A stretch of 8,064 nt of DNA, taken from the NCBI GenBank assembly GCA_003558175.1, contig PWMO01000090.1:1-8064 (forward strand), given 5' to 3'. The notes under the pieces are model-generated. The model saw only the letters and a list, made by a program, of their open reading frames with translations. It did no database searches and was not told the DNA's origin. This stretch comes from Spirochaetaceae bacterium (GTDB lineage Bacteria; Spirochaetota; Spirochaetia; DSM-27196; PWMO01). A program made the translations under genes and the position numbers. Positions within the stretch are counted from its first letter, which is position 1. Every line of letters starts with the position of its first letter. Shown piece by piece: positions 1-6,143 of this stretch.

Positions 1-157
1 AATCTGCGTCACTGTGGGCATACTCAGCTGCTCGAAACCAGAGCTCCAGATAGTCTGCGTCCGAGTTTATGGCGAGTTCGCGCAACTGTCTCAGCGGCGA
101 CTCTGGATGCTCTTCGAGAATCCGCATCACGTACTCTGCTTGTTGACTGCTGTTCAC
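1..157 (-). CDS. Partial protein of unknown function, N-terminal 52 residues
   Basis: This reading frame on the minus strand stays open for 52 codons from a GTG start to the window edge, so the C-terminal part is missing. The start is supported by a strong ribosome binding site (GAGAGGAG about 7 nt upstream). The visible protein is hydrophilic and probably alpha-helical, with motifs such as EYVMRILEEHPESPLRQLREL and DADYLELWFRAAEYA; it has no signal peptide or membrane segment. I do not recognise the family. It is transcribed away from the membrane metallopeptidase gene, across a 322-bp spacer that contains a possible TATGAT -10 element for this gene. That this is a real gene rests on the ribosome binding site, the plausible amino-acid composition and the absence of a better frame on the other strand. 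Confidence 0.6.
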   Translation of the reverse strand, partial: MNSSQQAEYVMRILEEHPESPLRQLRELAINSDADYLELWFRAAEYAHSDAD

Positions 158-205
158 AGGGTTACTCCTCTCACCGGCCAATGCCGGCCAATCCAGGGCA
201 AATCC

Positions 206-233
206 AGCAAGAATCATATGTAGCAAGAATCAT
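206..233. repeat. 12-bp direct repeat pair, 16-bp period
   Basis: AGCAAGAATCAT occurs at 206-217 and again at 222-233, separated by four bases. Read on the minus strand the copies are ATGATTCTTGCT, and they overlap and flank a TATGAT hexamer (218 to 213) that could be the -10 element of the leftward gene. Two tandem sites 16 bp apart at a promoter could be regulator binding sites; a chance duplication is also possible. Confidence 0.5.
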
Positions 234-440
234 GCCGATTTCGGCAGCGAATTGCTGGTGGCCACGCCCCGCAAACCTGTCGCAGGCATCCCGAATCACG
301 CGCGTAATCACCGATGTGTGACCTGCAGCTGATCTCGAGGCGTCGGCGAGGCCGGAACGGAATCACCGACAGAGGTTTCCGCCGGGATCGTTGGCACATC
401 CCTTGCTAAGAATGCACCGAACGGGTGAACCAGATCGGGC

Positions 441-458
441 GTTGCAGCTTTCTGCAAC
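441..458 (+). promoter_or_regulatory. Perfect hairpin just upstream of the metallopeptidase RBS
   Basis: GTTGCAG, a CTTT loop and CTGCAAC form a perfect 7-bp stem. It ends nine bases before the GGAGG ribosome binding site (468-472) of the membrane metallopeptidase gene. There is no following T-tract, so it is not a typical terminator. It could be a leader hairpin affecting translation or mRNA stability, or a dyad operator. The role is inferred from position only. Confidence 0.4.
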
Positions 459-479
459 TCGCCCCGCGGAGGATGAGTA

Positions 480-1427
480 ATGGCGACGTTTGAACGATAC
501 GGCGAGATAGCTGTATCAGCTGCTGTCGATGCTGTTCGGGTAACCTTTCTGCAGTACCTCTGGTTCATCGTCCCTCTGCTGCTCTTTGGCCTGCTTGTGC
601 ACGTTCTCAACAATATGACCTTCAGAGCAGTTCAGAGCGCATCGTTGAATATCCGAGGATTCGAATTGGCAACCGGTTGGATCGGTGTCCCGGTCCATGA
701 AATCGGTCACGCAGTTTTCTGTGTTCTATTCGGCCACAAAATCCACAAGCTGATGCTGTTTGACCCCGCTGCGCCCCCCGGTGAGCCGCTTGGATACTTC
801 CGCAACTCCTACGATCCGACCGATGCAACCCATGTGGTCGGCGATTTCTTTGTAAGAATAGGGCCGCTTCCTTTCGGCTCTCTTGTCTTGGTTACGGTAT
901 TTCGACTGCTCGTACCGGATTCGTCCGGGCTATTTGAAAAGATCTGGTCGCTCGGAGACCACAAATGCATTGAAGCTCCTCTTCTCTATGCGTTTGGGCT
1001 GGAAGCTCACTCACTTGCTGAGGTGGTGATTCGGACAGCGGGGATACTTCTTTCGCCCTCGAGTTTTCGTACGCCTCAATTCTGGCTGTTTCTCTACCTT
1101 GCAATATGTGTCTCGTGTTATCTCAGACTCAGTCACGCCGATGTAGAGCCGCTTCGCGGCATCGCCTGGGTTGTTCCGATTTACATGCTGCAAATCAACA
1201 CGCTGTTCGTGGTGCTTGAGCTTCTGTCAAAGACACCGTGGCTCAGCATTCTTGGACGCATAAGTGTTTCCGGTTACACCCGGGCCATACTTGGCTATCT
1301 CAGCATGATGACGGCGATTCTGGCGATAACGGCAACTCTGACTCTGGCAGCATTCCTGATATGCTACGCGATTTCGGCAGTATACAGCCTGATACGACAG
1401 CAGCGAATGCCCAACCCATTCAGGTGA
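480..1427 (+). CDS. Polytopic membrane protein with HEIGH zinc-metallopeptidase motif (M50-like)
   Basis: This 315-residue inner-membrane protein has a hydrophobic segment near residues 24-43, then HEIGH at 73-77, the HExxH signature in which two histidines bind zinc and glutamate is catalytic. A conserved-looking block follows (LGYFRNSYDP at 104-113, VGDFFVRIGPLPFG at 120-133), and several more hydrophobic stretches lie between about 130 and 305. The arrangement resembles uncharacterised M50/site-2-protease-like membrane proteins, in which HExxH sits in or next to a membrane helix. The usual M50 third ligand motif (NxxPxxxxDG) is not evident; D221 in SHADVEPLRG is a possible substitute, which is inference. 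The ATG start has GGAGG seven nt upstream. The substrate is unknown, and an intramembrane or membrane-proximal protease is the best guess. It converges on the small gene at 1480-1806 with a 52-bp gap and has no operon partner. Confidence 0.8.
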   Translation: MATFERYGEIAVSAAVDAVRVTFLQYLWFIVPLLLFGLLVHVLNNMTFRAVQSASLNIRGFELATGWIGVPVHEIGHAVFCVLFGHKIHKLMLFDPAAPPGEPLGYFRNSYDPTDATHVVGDFFVRIGPLPFGSLVLVTVFRLLVPDSSGLFEKIWSLGDHKCIEAPLLYAFGLEAHSLAEVVIRTAGILLSPSSFRTPQFWLFLYLAICVSCYLRLSHADVEPLRGIAWVVPIYMLQINTLFVVLELLSKTPWLSILGRISVSGYTRAILGYLSMMTAILAITATLTLAAFLICYAISAVYSLIRQQRMPNPFR

Positions 1428-1479
1428 CCGAATCAAACAGCTTGCGCCCGGGGGCGGGGCGTGCGCGCGACGGAGTAGC

Positions 1480-1806
1480 TTATGCACCAGCGAGGGCCAG
1501 GTGACAGGCAACATAGCACGCGAAATCCCCTATCAACCTGCGATCATCGCTTAGATCGTCGCTCCATGCAACGTCTTCCGACACTGCGCGCATGTTTCGG
1601 ACCAGCGCGTTGCGTGAAGATATGAGCGCGTTGTGGGTCAATGTGCGATGCCGATCCATCTCCAACCGCGCTTCCTTCGACAACAACGTCCACTGCGCAC
1701 GCAGCCTGGCATAATCTATGCAGCGTTGCAGGAAATCATCTCTCAGTTCATCGAGAGAAGAGCGCTTGATAGTATCGACCGCTTTTCGGACCGTCTCGAA
1801 TGTCAT
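1480..1806 (-). CDS. Small conserved protein of unknown function
   Basis: This encodes a 108-residue soluble, probably all-helical protein starting MTFETVRKAVDTIKRSS. The frame stays open 15 codons further upstream to 1851, but the ATG at 1806 is preferred because GGAGG (1817-1821) lies 10 nt before it. Charged heptad-like segments are followed by EMDRHRTLTHNALI and, near the C-terminus, DDRRLIGDFACYVACHLAL. From memory, the pattern of a Thr-His-Asn-Ala block followed by an Asp-Arg-x-x-Ile-Gly-Asp-Phe-Ala-Cys-Tyr block recurs in small uncharacterised bacterial proteins (possibly the DUF3232 family), so the gene is probably real and conserved; the family name is tentative. No signal peptide, membrane helix or catalytic motif is visible. 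It stands alone, converging with the metallopeptidase gene and diverging from the multi-PAS gene. No function can be assigned. Confidence 0.75.
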   Translation of the reverse strand: MTFETVRKAVDTIKRSSLDELRDDFLQRCIDYARLRAQWTLLSKEARLEMDRHRTLTHNALISSRNALVRNMRAVSEDVAWSDDLSDDRRLIGDFACYVACHLALAGA

Positions 1807-2142
1807 CGGGGCTTGTCCTCCACACCGGTAGTCTTGATGGGAGGATAGCACAATCTAAACGGGATGGTGTGAAACGAAACGCGAACGTTTGATCTCGACA
1901 ACGCCGCTGCGATACTGCAGCTACGGCCGGCACGCATCTCGCCTTGTTACCGCGTGGCGCGCTGCACTGACACGAGCTGCCACGCACTGCCGCGTCGTGG
2001 TGGCAGGGAAGTGGCGAACCGGCCAAAAAAAAAATCGTTGTCAGCCGTCGACAGATCGCGTAGAATGGTGCAACGCAAAGTCCCGCACCCTCAACACAAA
2101 AGCCACACACCTCCGGGACTCCTGTGTCAATCGGGGTTCGCC
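1807..2142. other. Divergent intergenic spacer with promoter region
   Basis: This spacer separates the small minus-strand gene from the multi-PAS gene. I see no credible gene; open frames crossing it have poor composition and no ribosome binding sites. The right half carries a run of ten A residues (2025-2034) and a well-formed sigma70-type promoter (2038-2066). For the leftward gene, TGCTATCCT on the minus strand (1850 to 1842) could be an extended -10, but its -35 region is poor. Nothing recognisable lies between about 1860 and 2020. Confidence 0.55.
2025..2066 (+). promoter_or_regulatory. Sigma70-type promoter with upstream A-tract for the multi-PAS gene
   Basis: TTGTCA (2038-2043) and TAGAAT (2061-2066) each match the sigma70 consensus at five of six positions and are separated by exactly 17 bp. 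Ten consecutive A residues (2025-2034) just upstream could act as an UP-like or curved element. Transcription would start near 2073, giving a leader of about 70 nt before the ATG at 2143. This position also rules out translation from the in-frame ATG codons further upstream. Confidence 0.65.
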
Positions 2143-4335
2143 ATGGATGCCAGGCAAGAAGAAACGATCCTCCTCGTGGAAGACCAGGCGGTCATCGCCA
2201 TGGCGGAACGGATGACGCTGGAAAAACACGGCTACCGGGTCATCATCGCCCCCACTGGCGAGAGAGCGGTGGAGATTGCTGCGGCAGAACCTGATCTGGA
2301 TCTGATCCTGATGGATATCGATCTTGGCCCCGGCATGAGCGGCACCGACGCGGCGAAGCTCATTCTTGCCGACCGTGATCTGCCGCTGGCGTTTCTCTCA
2401 TCCCATACCGAGCCGGAGATCGTCAGGAAGACCGAAGGTATTACCTCCTACGGCTACATTGTCAAGAACAGCGGCGAGACGGTACTGATCGCCTCGATCC
2501 ACATGGCGTTCCGTTTGCATGCTGAGAAACGCGCCAGGATGCAAGCGGAGGCCCGGAACCGGGCGATGCTGGACGCCAACCCGGACGTAATGCTGCTCTT
2601 CGATGAGCGCGCAACGATCATCGACTATCATGCAGGGGACCCGGCGCAACTCCTCGTTGCGCCGAAGAGCTTCCTCAACAGGCAGATCCGCGATGTTGTT
2701 GCGGAAGATCTGGCGCAGCTGACCGAGGACAGCATTGCTCAAGTTCTGGAAAGCGGCGCTTTTGTTTCCGCAGAATACCAGGCAACCCATTCCGGTGAGC
2801 AGCGCCACTATGAGAGCCGGTTTGTCCGTTGTGGTGCGCAGAACGTTCTGATGATCAGCCGGGATATTACAGAGCGCAAACGGCACGAGGAGCGCATACG
2901 GCTCTTGTCGGAGATGCTGGATGCCGCGCCAAATTCCATACTTGTGCACGATCTCGACGGACGGTTTCTCTACGCAAATCAGAAGGCCTGCGAGATAAAC
3001 GGGTATCCGTATCATGAGCTGATGACGATGAACCTCCGTGATCTGAAGGACCCCGAAAGCGCAAGCGTGGTCGAGAAACGGATGAAGATGATCCGTGAGC
3101 GGGGCTGCGCCGTCTTTGAGGCGGAGAATCGAAAACGGGACGGGACAGTCTTTCCTGTCGAGGTGTACGCGAAGCTCGTCACATGGGGAGAGACTCCCGC
3201 AGTCTTGAGCATCGCCGACGACATCTCCGAACGAAGGAAGGCGGAAAGCCAACTGCGGTTGCAGGCGCTCGTGCTCGATCAGATCCAGGACATGGTAACG
3301 GTGACCGATCTCGACGGAACAGTTACATACGTAAACCAGGCCTATGAGCGGTTGCTGGGCTTCGAAGAGAGCGACCTGGTTGGCCAGCCTGTATCAGTCT
3401 ACGGAGAAGACGAGCGTCGCGGCGCAACGCAAGAAGAGATCTTGAGCGAAACCCGGGAGAAGGGCTGGTGGCGCGGACAGGTAGTGAATGTCGGCAAGGA
3501 CGGGTCGGCTCACATCCTCGATTGCCGCACACAGGTTGTCAGAGATGACGGCGGCACACCGGTGGCGCTCTGCGGGATTTCGACCGATATCACGGAGATC
3601 ACCCGAATGTACGAGGCGCTCAGGAAGAGTGAGCAACGCTACCGCGCCATATTCGAGCACCTTCCTGTCGGCCTCTGCTACTACGATTCCAACGGGGTGT
3701 GCCTGGAATGCAACCAGGCGATGGCGCAGATCGTCGGAGTGGAGCGCTCGGCACTTATCGGTTTTGATTTGAAATCGCAAGAGGACCAGGCCGCTCTCTC
3801 GATCGTTCAGCGAGCCCTGCGAGGGGAAGAAGTGCAGTTCGAGGGGGAGATTCGACTTGGAGCGTATCCGGAACCGCGGTGGATCAAGTCGCATCAGGTA
3901 CCGCTCACCGGCCCTGACGGGGAGATACACGTGATTGGAATTGTTGAAGATTACACCGAGCGCCATCTGCTTGAACAGCAATTGCGGCGATCACAGGAGC
4001 GACTGCAGATACTTTCAGCGAACATCCTGGACACGGTGTCGATCGTCGACCCCGACGGCACGCTGCTGTACGTGACCGAATCGCACCGCCAGTTGGGATA
4101 CGCGCCCGAGGATCTGGTGGGCTCGAGTGTCTTCTCTTTGCTGCACCCGGAAGATCTGGAAGATGCAAAGAGAGCGTTCGCAGAGGGGGCGAATGGGAGG
4201 GGCACGATAACGAAGGCCTACCGGGTGCGCCGGGCGGACGGAAGGTATGTGCTGATAGCGAGCCGTGTACAGGTTGTGTTCGATGAAGACGGAACGCCCC
4301 GATACGGAGTCATCAGCGGCAGAATGACGCCATAG
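2143..4335 (+). CDS. Receiver domain plus five PAS domains, no kinase output
   Basis: This 730-residue cytoplasmic sensory protein begins with a response-regulator receiver domain (about 8-122): acidic pocket E13-D14, phosphoacceptor D58 in LMDIDLG, S86 in FLSSHTE, and K108 in YIVKNSG, where Asn follows the lysine in place of the usual Pro. Five PAS domains follow, at about 138-246, 256-366, 375-486, 496-608 and 620-730, most ending in the PAC exit motif (RDITERK, DDISERRK, TDITEIT, EDYTERH). The last PAS ends GVISGRMTP and then stops, where related proteins as I recall them continue into a histidine kinase. No HisKA/HATPase, GGDEF or DNA-binding domain is present, and there are no membrane helices. 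The protein presumably receives phosphate from a separate kinase and senses small ligands or redox state; no cofactor is predictable. The frame is open upstream to 1954, but 2143 is chosen because the receiver fold starts there and the promoter lies at 2038-2066. The ribosome binding site is weak (GGGG at 2133-2136). Confidence 0.85.
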   Translation: MDARQEETILLVEDQAVIAMAERMTLEKHGYRVIIAPTGERAVEIAAAEPDLDLILMDIDLGPGMSGTDAAKLILADRDLPLAFLSSHTEPEIVRKTEGITSYGYIVKNSGETVLIASIHMAFRLHAEKRARMQAEARNRAMLDANPDVMLLFDERATIIDYHAGDPAQLLVAPKSFLNRQIRDVVAEDLAQLTEDSIAQVLESGAFVSAEYQATHSGEQRHYESRFVRCGAQNVLMISRDITERKRHEERIRLLSEMLDAAPNSILVHDLDGRFLYANQKACEINGYPYHELMTMNLRDLKDPESASVVEKRMKMIRERGCAVFEAENRKRDGTVFPVEVYAKLVTWGETPAVLSIADDISERRKAESQLRLQALVLDQIQDMVTVTDLDGTVTYVNQAYERLLGFEESDLVGQPVSVYGEDERRGATQEEILSETREKGWWRGQVVNVGKDGSAHILDCRTQVVRDDGGTPVALCGISTDITEITRMYEALRKSEQRYRAIFEHLPVGLCYYDSNGVCLECNQAMAQIVGVERSALIGFDLKSQEDQAALSIVQRALRGEEVQFEGEIRLGAYPEPRWIKSHQVPLTGPDGEIHVIGIVEDYTERHLLEQQLRRSQERLQILSANILDTVSIVDPDGTLLYVTESHRQLGYAPEDLVGSSVFSLLHPEDLEDAKRAFAEGANGRGTITKAYRVRRADGRYVLIASRVQVVFDEDGTPRYGVISGRMTP

Positions 4336-4414
4336 TGGGACTCCGGTACGCAGCCGACCCGGCGCTACAGCAAAGCGGTTCCACCGGTTTGATGCTCGAG
4401 ATCCCTGTTCCCTT
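4336..4414. terminator. Possible bidirectional terminator between convergent genes
   Basis: The gap between the convergent multi-PAS and ABC ATPase genes contains a short hairpin at 4372-4390 (AAAGCGGT, TCC loop, ACCGGTTT; seven of eight pairs), ending in only three Ts on the plus strand and three on the minus strand. A longer-range inverted repeat also brackets the gap: GGGACTCCGG (4337-4346) against CCGGAGTTCCC (4420-4430), with one extra base. Neither is a canonical strong terminator; the call rests mainly on the convergent position. Confidence 0.25.
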
Positions 4415-5149
4415 CTATGCCGGAGTTCCCATCATTGTGAGAATAGCCTCTTCAGCCTCCGATGCAGCGGAAGGCCCGACGGGAATATCTCCCACGATGC
4501 GTCCCGCGATCATGACCAGTACGCGACCGGCAAGATAGACGGCCTCGGGAATGTCGTGAGTGATGAAGAGCACCGTGCCGTTGCGCTTTTGCCAGATTTG
4601 CTTGAGATCCTGTTGCAGCCGACCGCGAGTGAGGGCGTCGAGCGCCGAGAACGGTTCGTCCATGAGCAGAAATCCGGACCGGCGGCAGAGTGCCCGGGCG
4701 AGTCCCGCCCGCTGCGCCATACCGCCGGATAGTTCGTGGGGGTAGGCTTCGGCACGGCCGGTCAGCCCCACAAGGTGAAGCGCTTCTTCCACTCGTTCGT
4801 CGGTTTCTTCCCGTGAGAACGGCGCACCGGGGCAACGTCGCAACGAGAGAAGGAGATTGCGGCGGACCGTCATCCACGGAAGCAGCCGGGGATCCTGAAA
4901 GACGACCGCCGGGACACTTGCCGCGGGGTGAACCCTCACCCGGCCTTCGTCCGGACGTTCCAGCCCCGCGATCAATCTCAGAAGGGTCGTCTTGCCGCAC
5001 CCCGAAGAAAATGGTGCCGATTTTGTTGTTCCCGGTGGGTGGGACGCGCGGGCCGCCCGTCTCCAGCAGCAATGCCGGTTATGCAGGCGTGCGTATTGAA
5101 ACCGCATCCGTACGGGCGTAATGCGAAATCCTGCTACCTTTCCGGGCAA
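4415..5149 (-). pseudogene. SsuB/TauB-type ABC transporter ATPase with degraded 5' end, orphan
   Basis: The open frame (244 residues if started at 5149) clearly encodes the body of an ABC ATPase from about 5011 downward: GCGKTTLLRLIAGL (Walker A remainder, residues 50-63), Q-loop Q85 in VVFQDPRLLPW, signature LSGGM at 140-144, Walker B FLLMDEP at 160-166, D-loop SALD and H-loop H198 in FITHD. The style matches ATPases of nitrate/sulfonate/taurine importers. The N-terminal 46 residues do not look like an ABC domain. There is no first beta-strand with an A-loop aromatic, and the first Walker A glycine is replaced by phenylalanine (FSSGCGKT). Another frame of the same strand reads TIFFG just before this point, suggesting a small indel near 5000-5015. 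No ribosome binding site was found for any start, and no cognate permease or binding protein is adjacent. A probable pseudogene or assembly frameshift; if intact, it would energise an anion or organosulfur importer. Confidence 0.65.
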
Positions 5150-5151
5150 AC

Positions 5152-5180
5152 TTGACAGGGGTAATACTTCGTGTTACGCT
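5152..5180 (+). promoter_or_regulatory. Extended -10 sigma70-type promoter of the metal-uptake operon
   Basis: A perfect TTGACA (5152-5157) is followed after 17 bp by TACGCT (5175-5180), which matches the -10 consensus poorly (three of six) but is preceded by TG one base upstream (5172-5173), an extended -10 arrangement. Transcription would start near 5187, about 54 nt before the ATG of the binding-protein gene. The dyad at 5161-5177 overlaps the spacer. Confidence 0.6.
5161..5177. promoter_or_regulatory. Candidate metal-repressor operator (17-bp imperfect palindrome)
   Basis: GTAATAC-TTC-GTGTTAC is a dyad with six of seven arm positions paired. It occupies the spacer between the -35 and -10 elements and reaches into the -10 of the metal-uptake operon, where a bound protein would block RNA polymerase. 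Zur/Fur-family and TroR/MntR-type repressors bind AT-rich dyads of this kind at such operons; the GTAAT/ATTAC arms recall Bacillus-type Zur boxes. The regulator is not in the window, so the assignment is inferred from position and symmetry. Confidence 0.45.
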
Positions 5181-5240
5181 TTGGTTGCCAAGCTGCCAAT
5201 TTTGTTCCAGCTGCGCCATTTTCAAAACAGGGAGTCCTCC

Positions 5241-6143
5241 ATGAAAAGAACGATTATCGTATCGCTGTTGACGGTTCTGATCGCTGTATTGACGTTTGCA
5301 GGCGGACGGGCGGAAACAGCACCTGCCGCTGCAGACCCCGCTCCCGCACCAGAGGAGGTGCCGGGACAGATCGGTGTCTTTGTTTCCATCCTTCCCCAGA
5401 CCTACTTTGCCGAACGGGTCGGCGGAGACCTCATAAAGGTGGAGGTGATGGTTCCTCCCGGTCGCAGCCCGGCCAACTACGAACCCACTCCACAGCAGGT
5501 GCTCACTCTTGGCGAAGCCGATCTCTTTTTCACGATCGGCGTCCCGTTTGAGAACGCGTTCGTCCCCACGATAGAGAAAAGTGTGCCGAATCTCAGGATC
5601 GTTTCCACCGATGCCGGTATCGAGAAGCGGCTCTTCGACAGAGGCGGTGCCATGCGTCCCGATCCACACGTGTGGATGGATCCGATTCTTGTGAAGGAGC
5701 AGGCAGCGGTGATGCGGGACGCTCTGATCGAGGTGGATCCTGACTTTGAGAGCGATTACCGGGCACGGTACGCCGCGTTCGCCGCCGAACTTGATGCGCT
5801 TGACGCCGAACTGCGCGACGCTCTGGCGCCCGTTTCCGGCAGCTCCCTGTTCGTATACCATCCGGCGTTCGGGTACCTGCTTGATCGCTACGATATAGAG
5901 CAGGTCGCGATTGAAATAGCCGGTCGGGAACCTTCGCCGGCGGAGCTTGAGGCGGTCATAGAACGGGCCCGGAATGAGGACGCTCGTGTGATCTTTGTTC
6001 AGCCGGAGTTTCCAGAAAGCAGCGCCCGGGCGGTAGCGGAAGCGATAAACGGGTCGGTTGTGCTGGTGGCACCCCTATCACCCGATTACGCCAACAACAT
6101 CCGTTCCATTGCGGAGCAGGTGCGGCAAGGACTTTCCCGCTGA
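5241..6143 (+). CDS. Zinc/manganese-type ABC transporter substrate-binding protein (ZnuA/TroA family)
   Basis: This 300-residue periplasmic protein captures divalent metal, probably zinc, for the downstream ATPase and permease. It starts with a Sec signal peptide (MKRTII, hydrophobic core to about residue 20, AGGRA before likely cleavage) with no lipobox cysteine, then an Ala/Pro-rich linker (about 26-43). Family landmarks are VSILPQTYFAERVGGD (48-63), MVPPG, YEPTP (80-84), IGVPFEN (99-105), DPHVWMDP (141-148) with ligand H143, VYHPAFGYL with ligand H207, and PLSPDY with likely ligand D282. The usual first histidine (in SPHTYEP-like motifs) is alanine here (SPANYEP, A78), and there is no His-rich loop. 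From memory, a subgroup of the family shares SPATYEP-like sequences. The ATG at 5241 is chosen over the longer open frame because GGGAG lies about 6 nt upstream, the signal peptide starts there and the promoter lies at 5152-5180. Its stop overlaps the ATPase start (TGATG). Confidence 0.88.
   Translation: MKRTIIVSLLTVLIAVLTFAGGRAETAPAAADPAPAPEEVPGQIGVFVSILPQTYFAERVGGDLIKVEVMVPPGRSPANYEPTPQQVLTLGEADLFFTIGVPFENAFVPTIEKSVPNLRIVSTDAGIEKRLFDRGGAMRPDPHVWMDPILVKEQAAVMRDALIEVDPDFESDYRARYAAFAAELDALDAELRDALAPVSGSSLFVYHPAFGYLLDRYDIEQVAIEIAGREPSPAELEAVIERARNEDARVIFVQPEFPESSARAVAEAINGSVVLVAPLSPDYANNIRSIAEQVRQGLSR

Larger units (their letters stand above)
158..479. other. Divergent intergenic spacer with repeats and a hairpin
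   Basis: This spacer lies between the left-edge minus-strand gene and the plus-strand metallopeptidase gene. I see no convincing coding frame in it. It holds a nine-base repeat CCGGCCAAT (174-182 and 184-192), a 12-base direct repeat (206-217 and 222-233), a second nine-base repeat AATCACCGA (306-314 and 361-369) and a perfect 7-bp inverted repeat (441-458). On the minus strand TATGAT (218 to 213) could be a -10 element for the leftward gene, but no good -35 accompanies it. No clear sigma70 promoter was found for the rightward gene. Confidence 0.6.

Noticed and set aside
1428..1479. Terminator between the convergent metallopeptidase and small-protein genes
   Set aside because: The segment is GC-rich with only short imperfect complementarity and no T-tract.
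1748..2110. Open frame on the minus strand across the divergent spacer
   Set aside because: It overlaps the start of the better-supported small gene, has poor composition and no good start signal.
1954..2142. N-terminal extension of 63 codons on the multi-PAS protein
   Set aside because: The frame is open, but the promoter lies inside it (2038-2066), its composition is non-protein-like and the receiver domain begins only after the ATG at 2143.
2398..3252. Open frame of 284 codons on the minus strand opposite the PAS domains
   Set aside because: It is antisense to well-conserved receiver and PAS coding sequence and has no recognisable motif or ribosome binding site.
5121..5240. 40-codon extension of the metal-binding protein
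   Set aside because: The promoter sits within it, and a signal peptide and ribosome binding site support the ATG at 5241.
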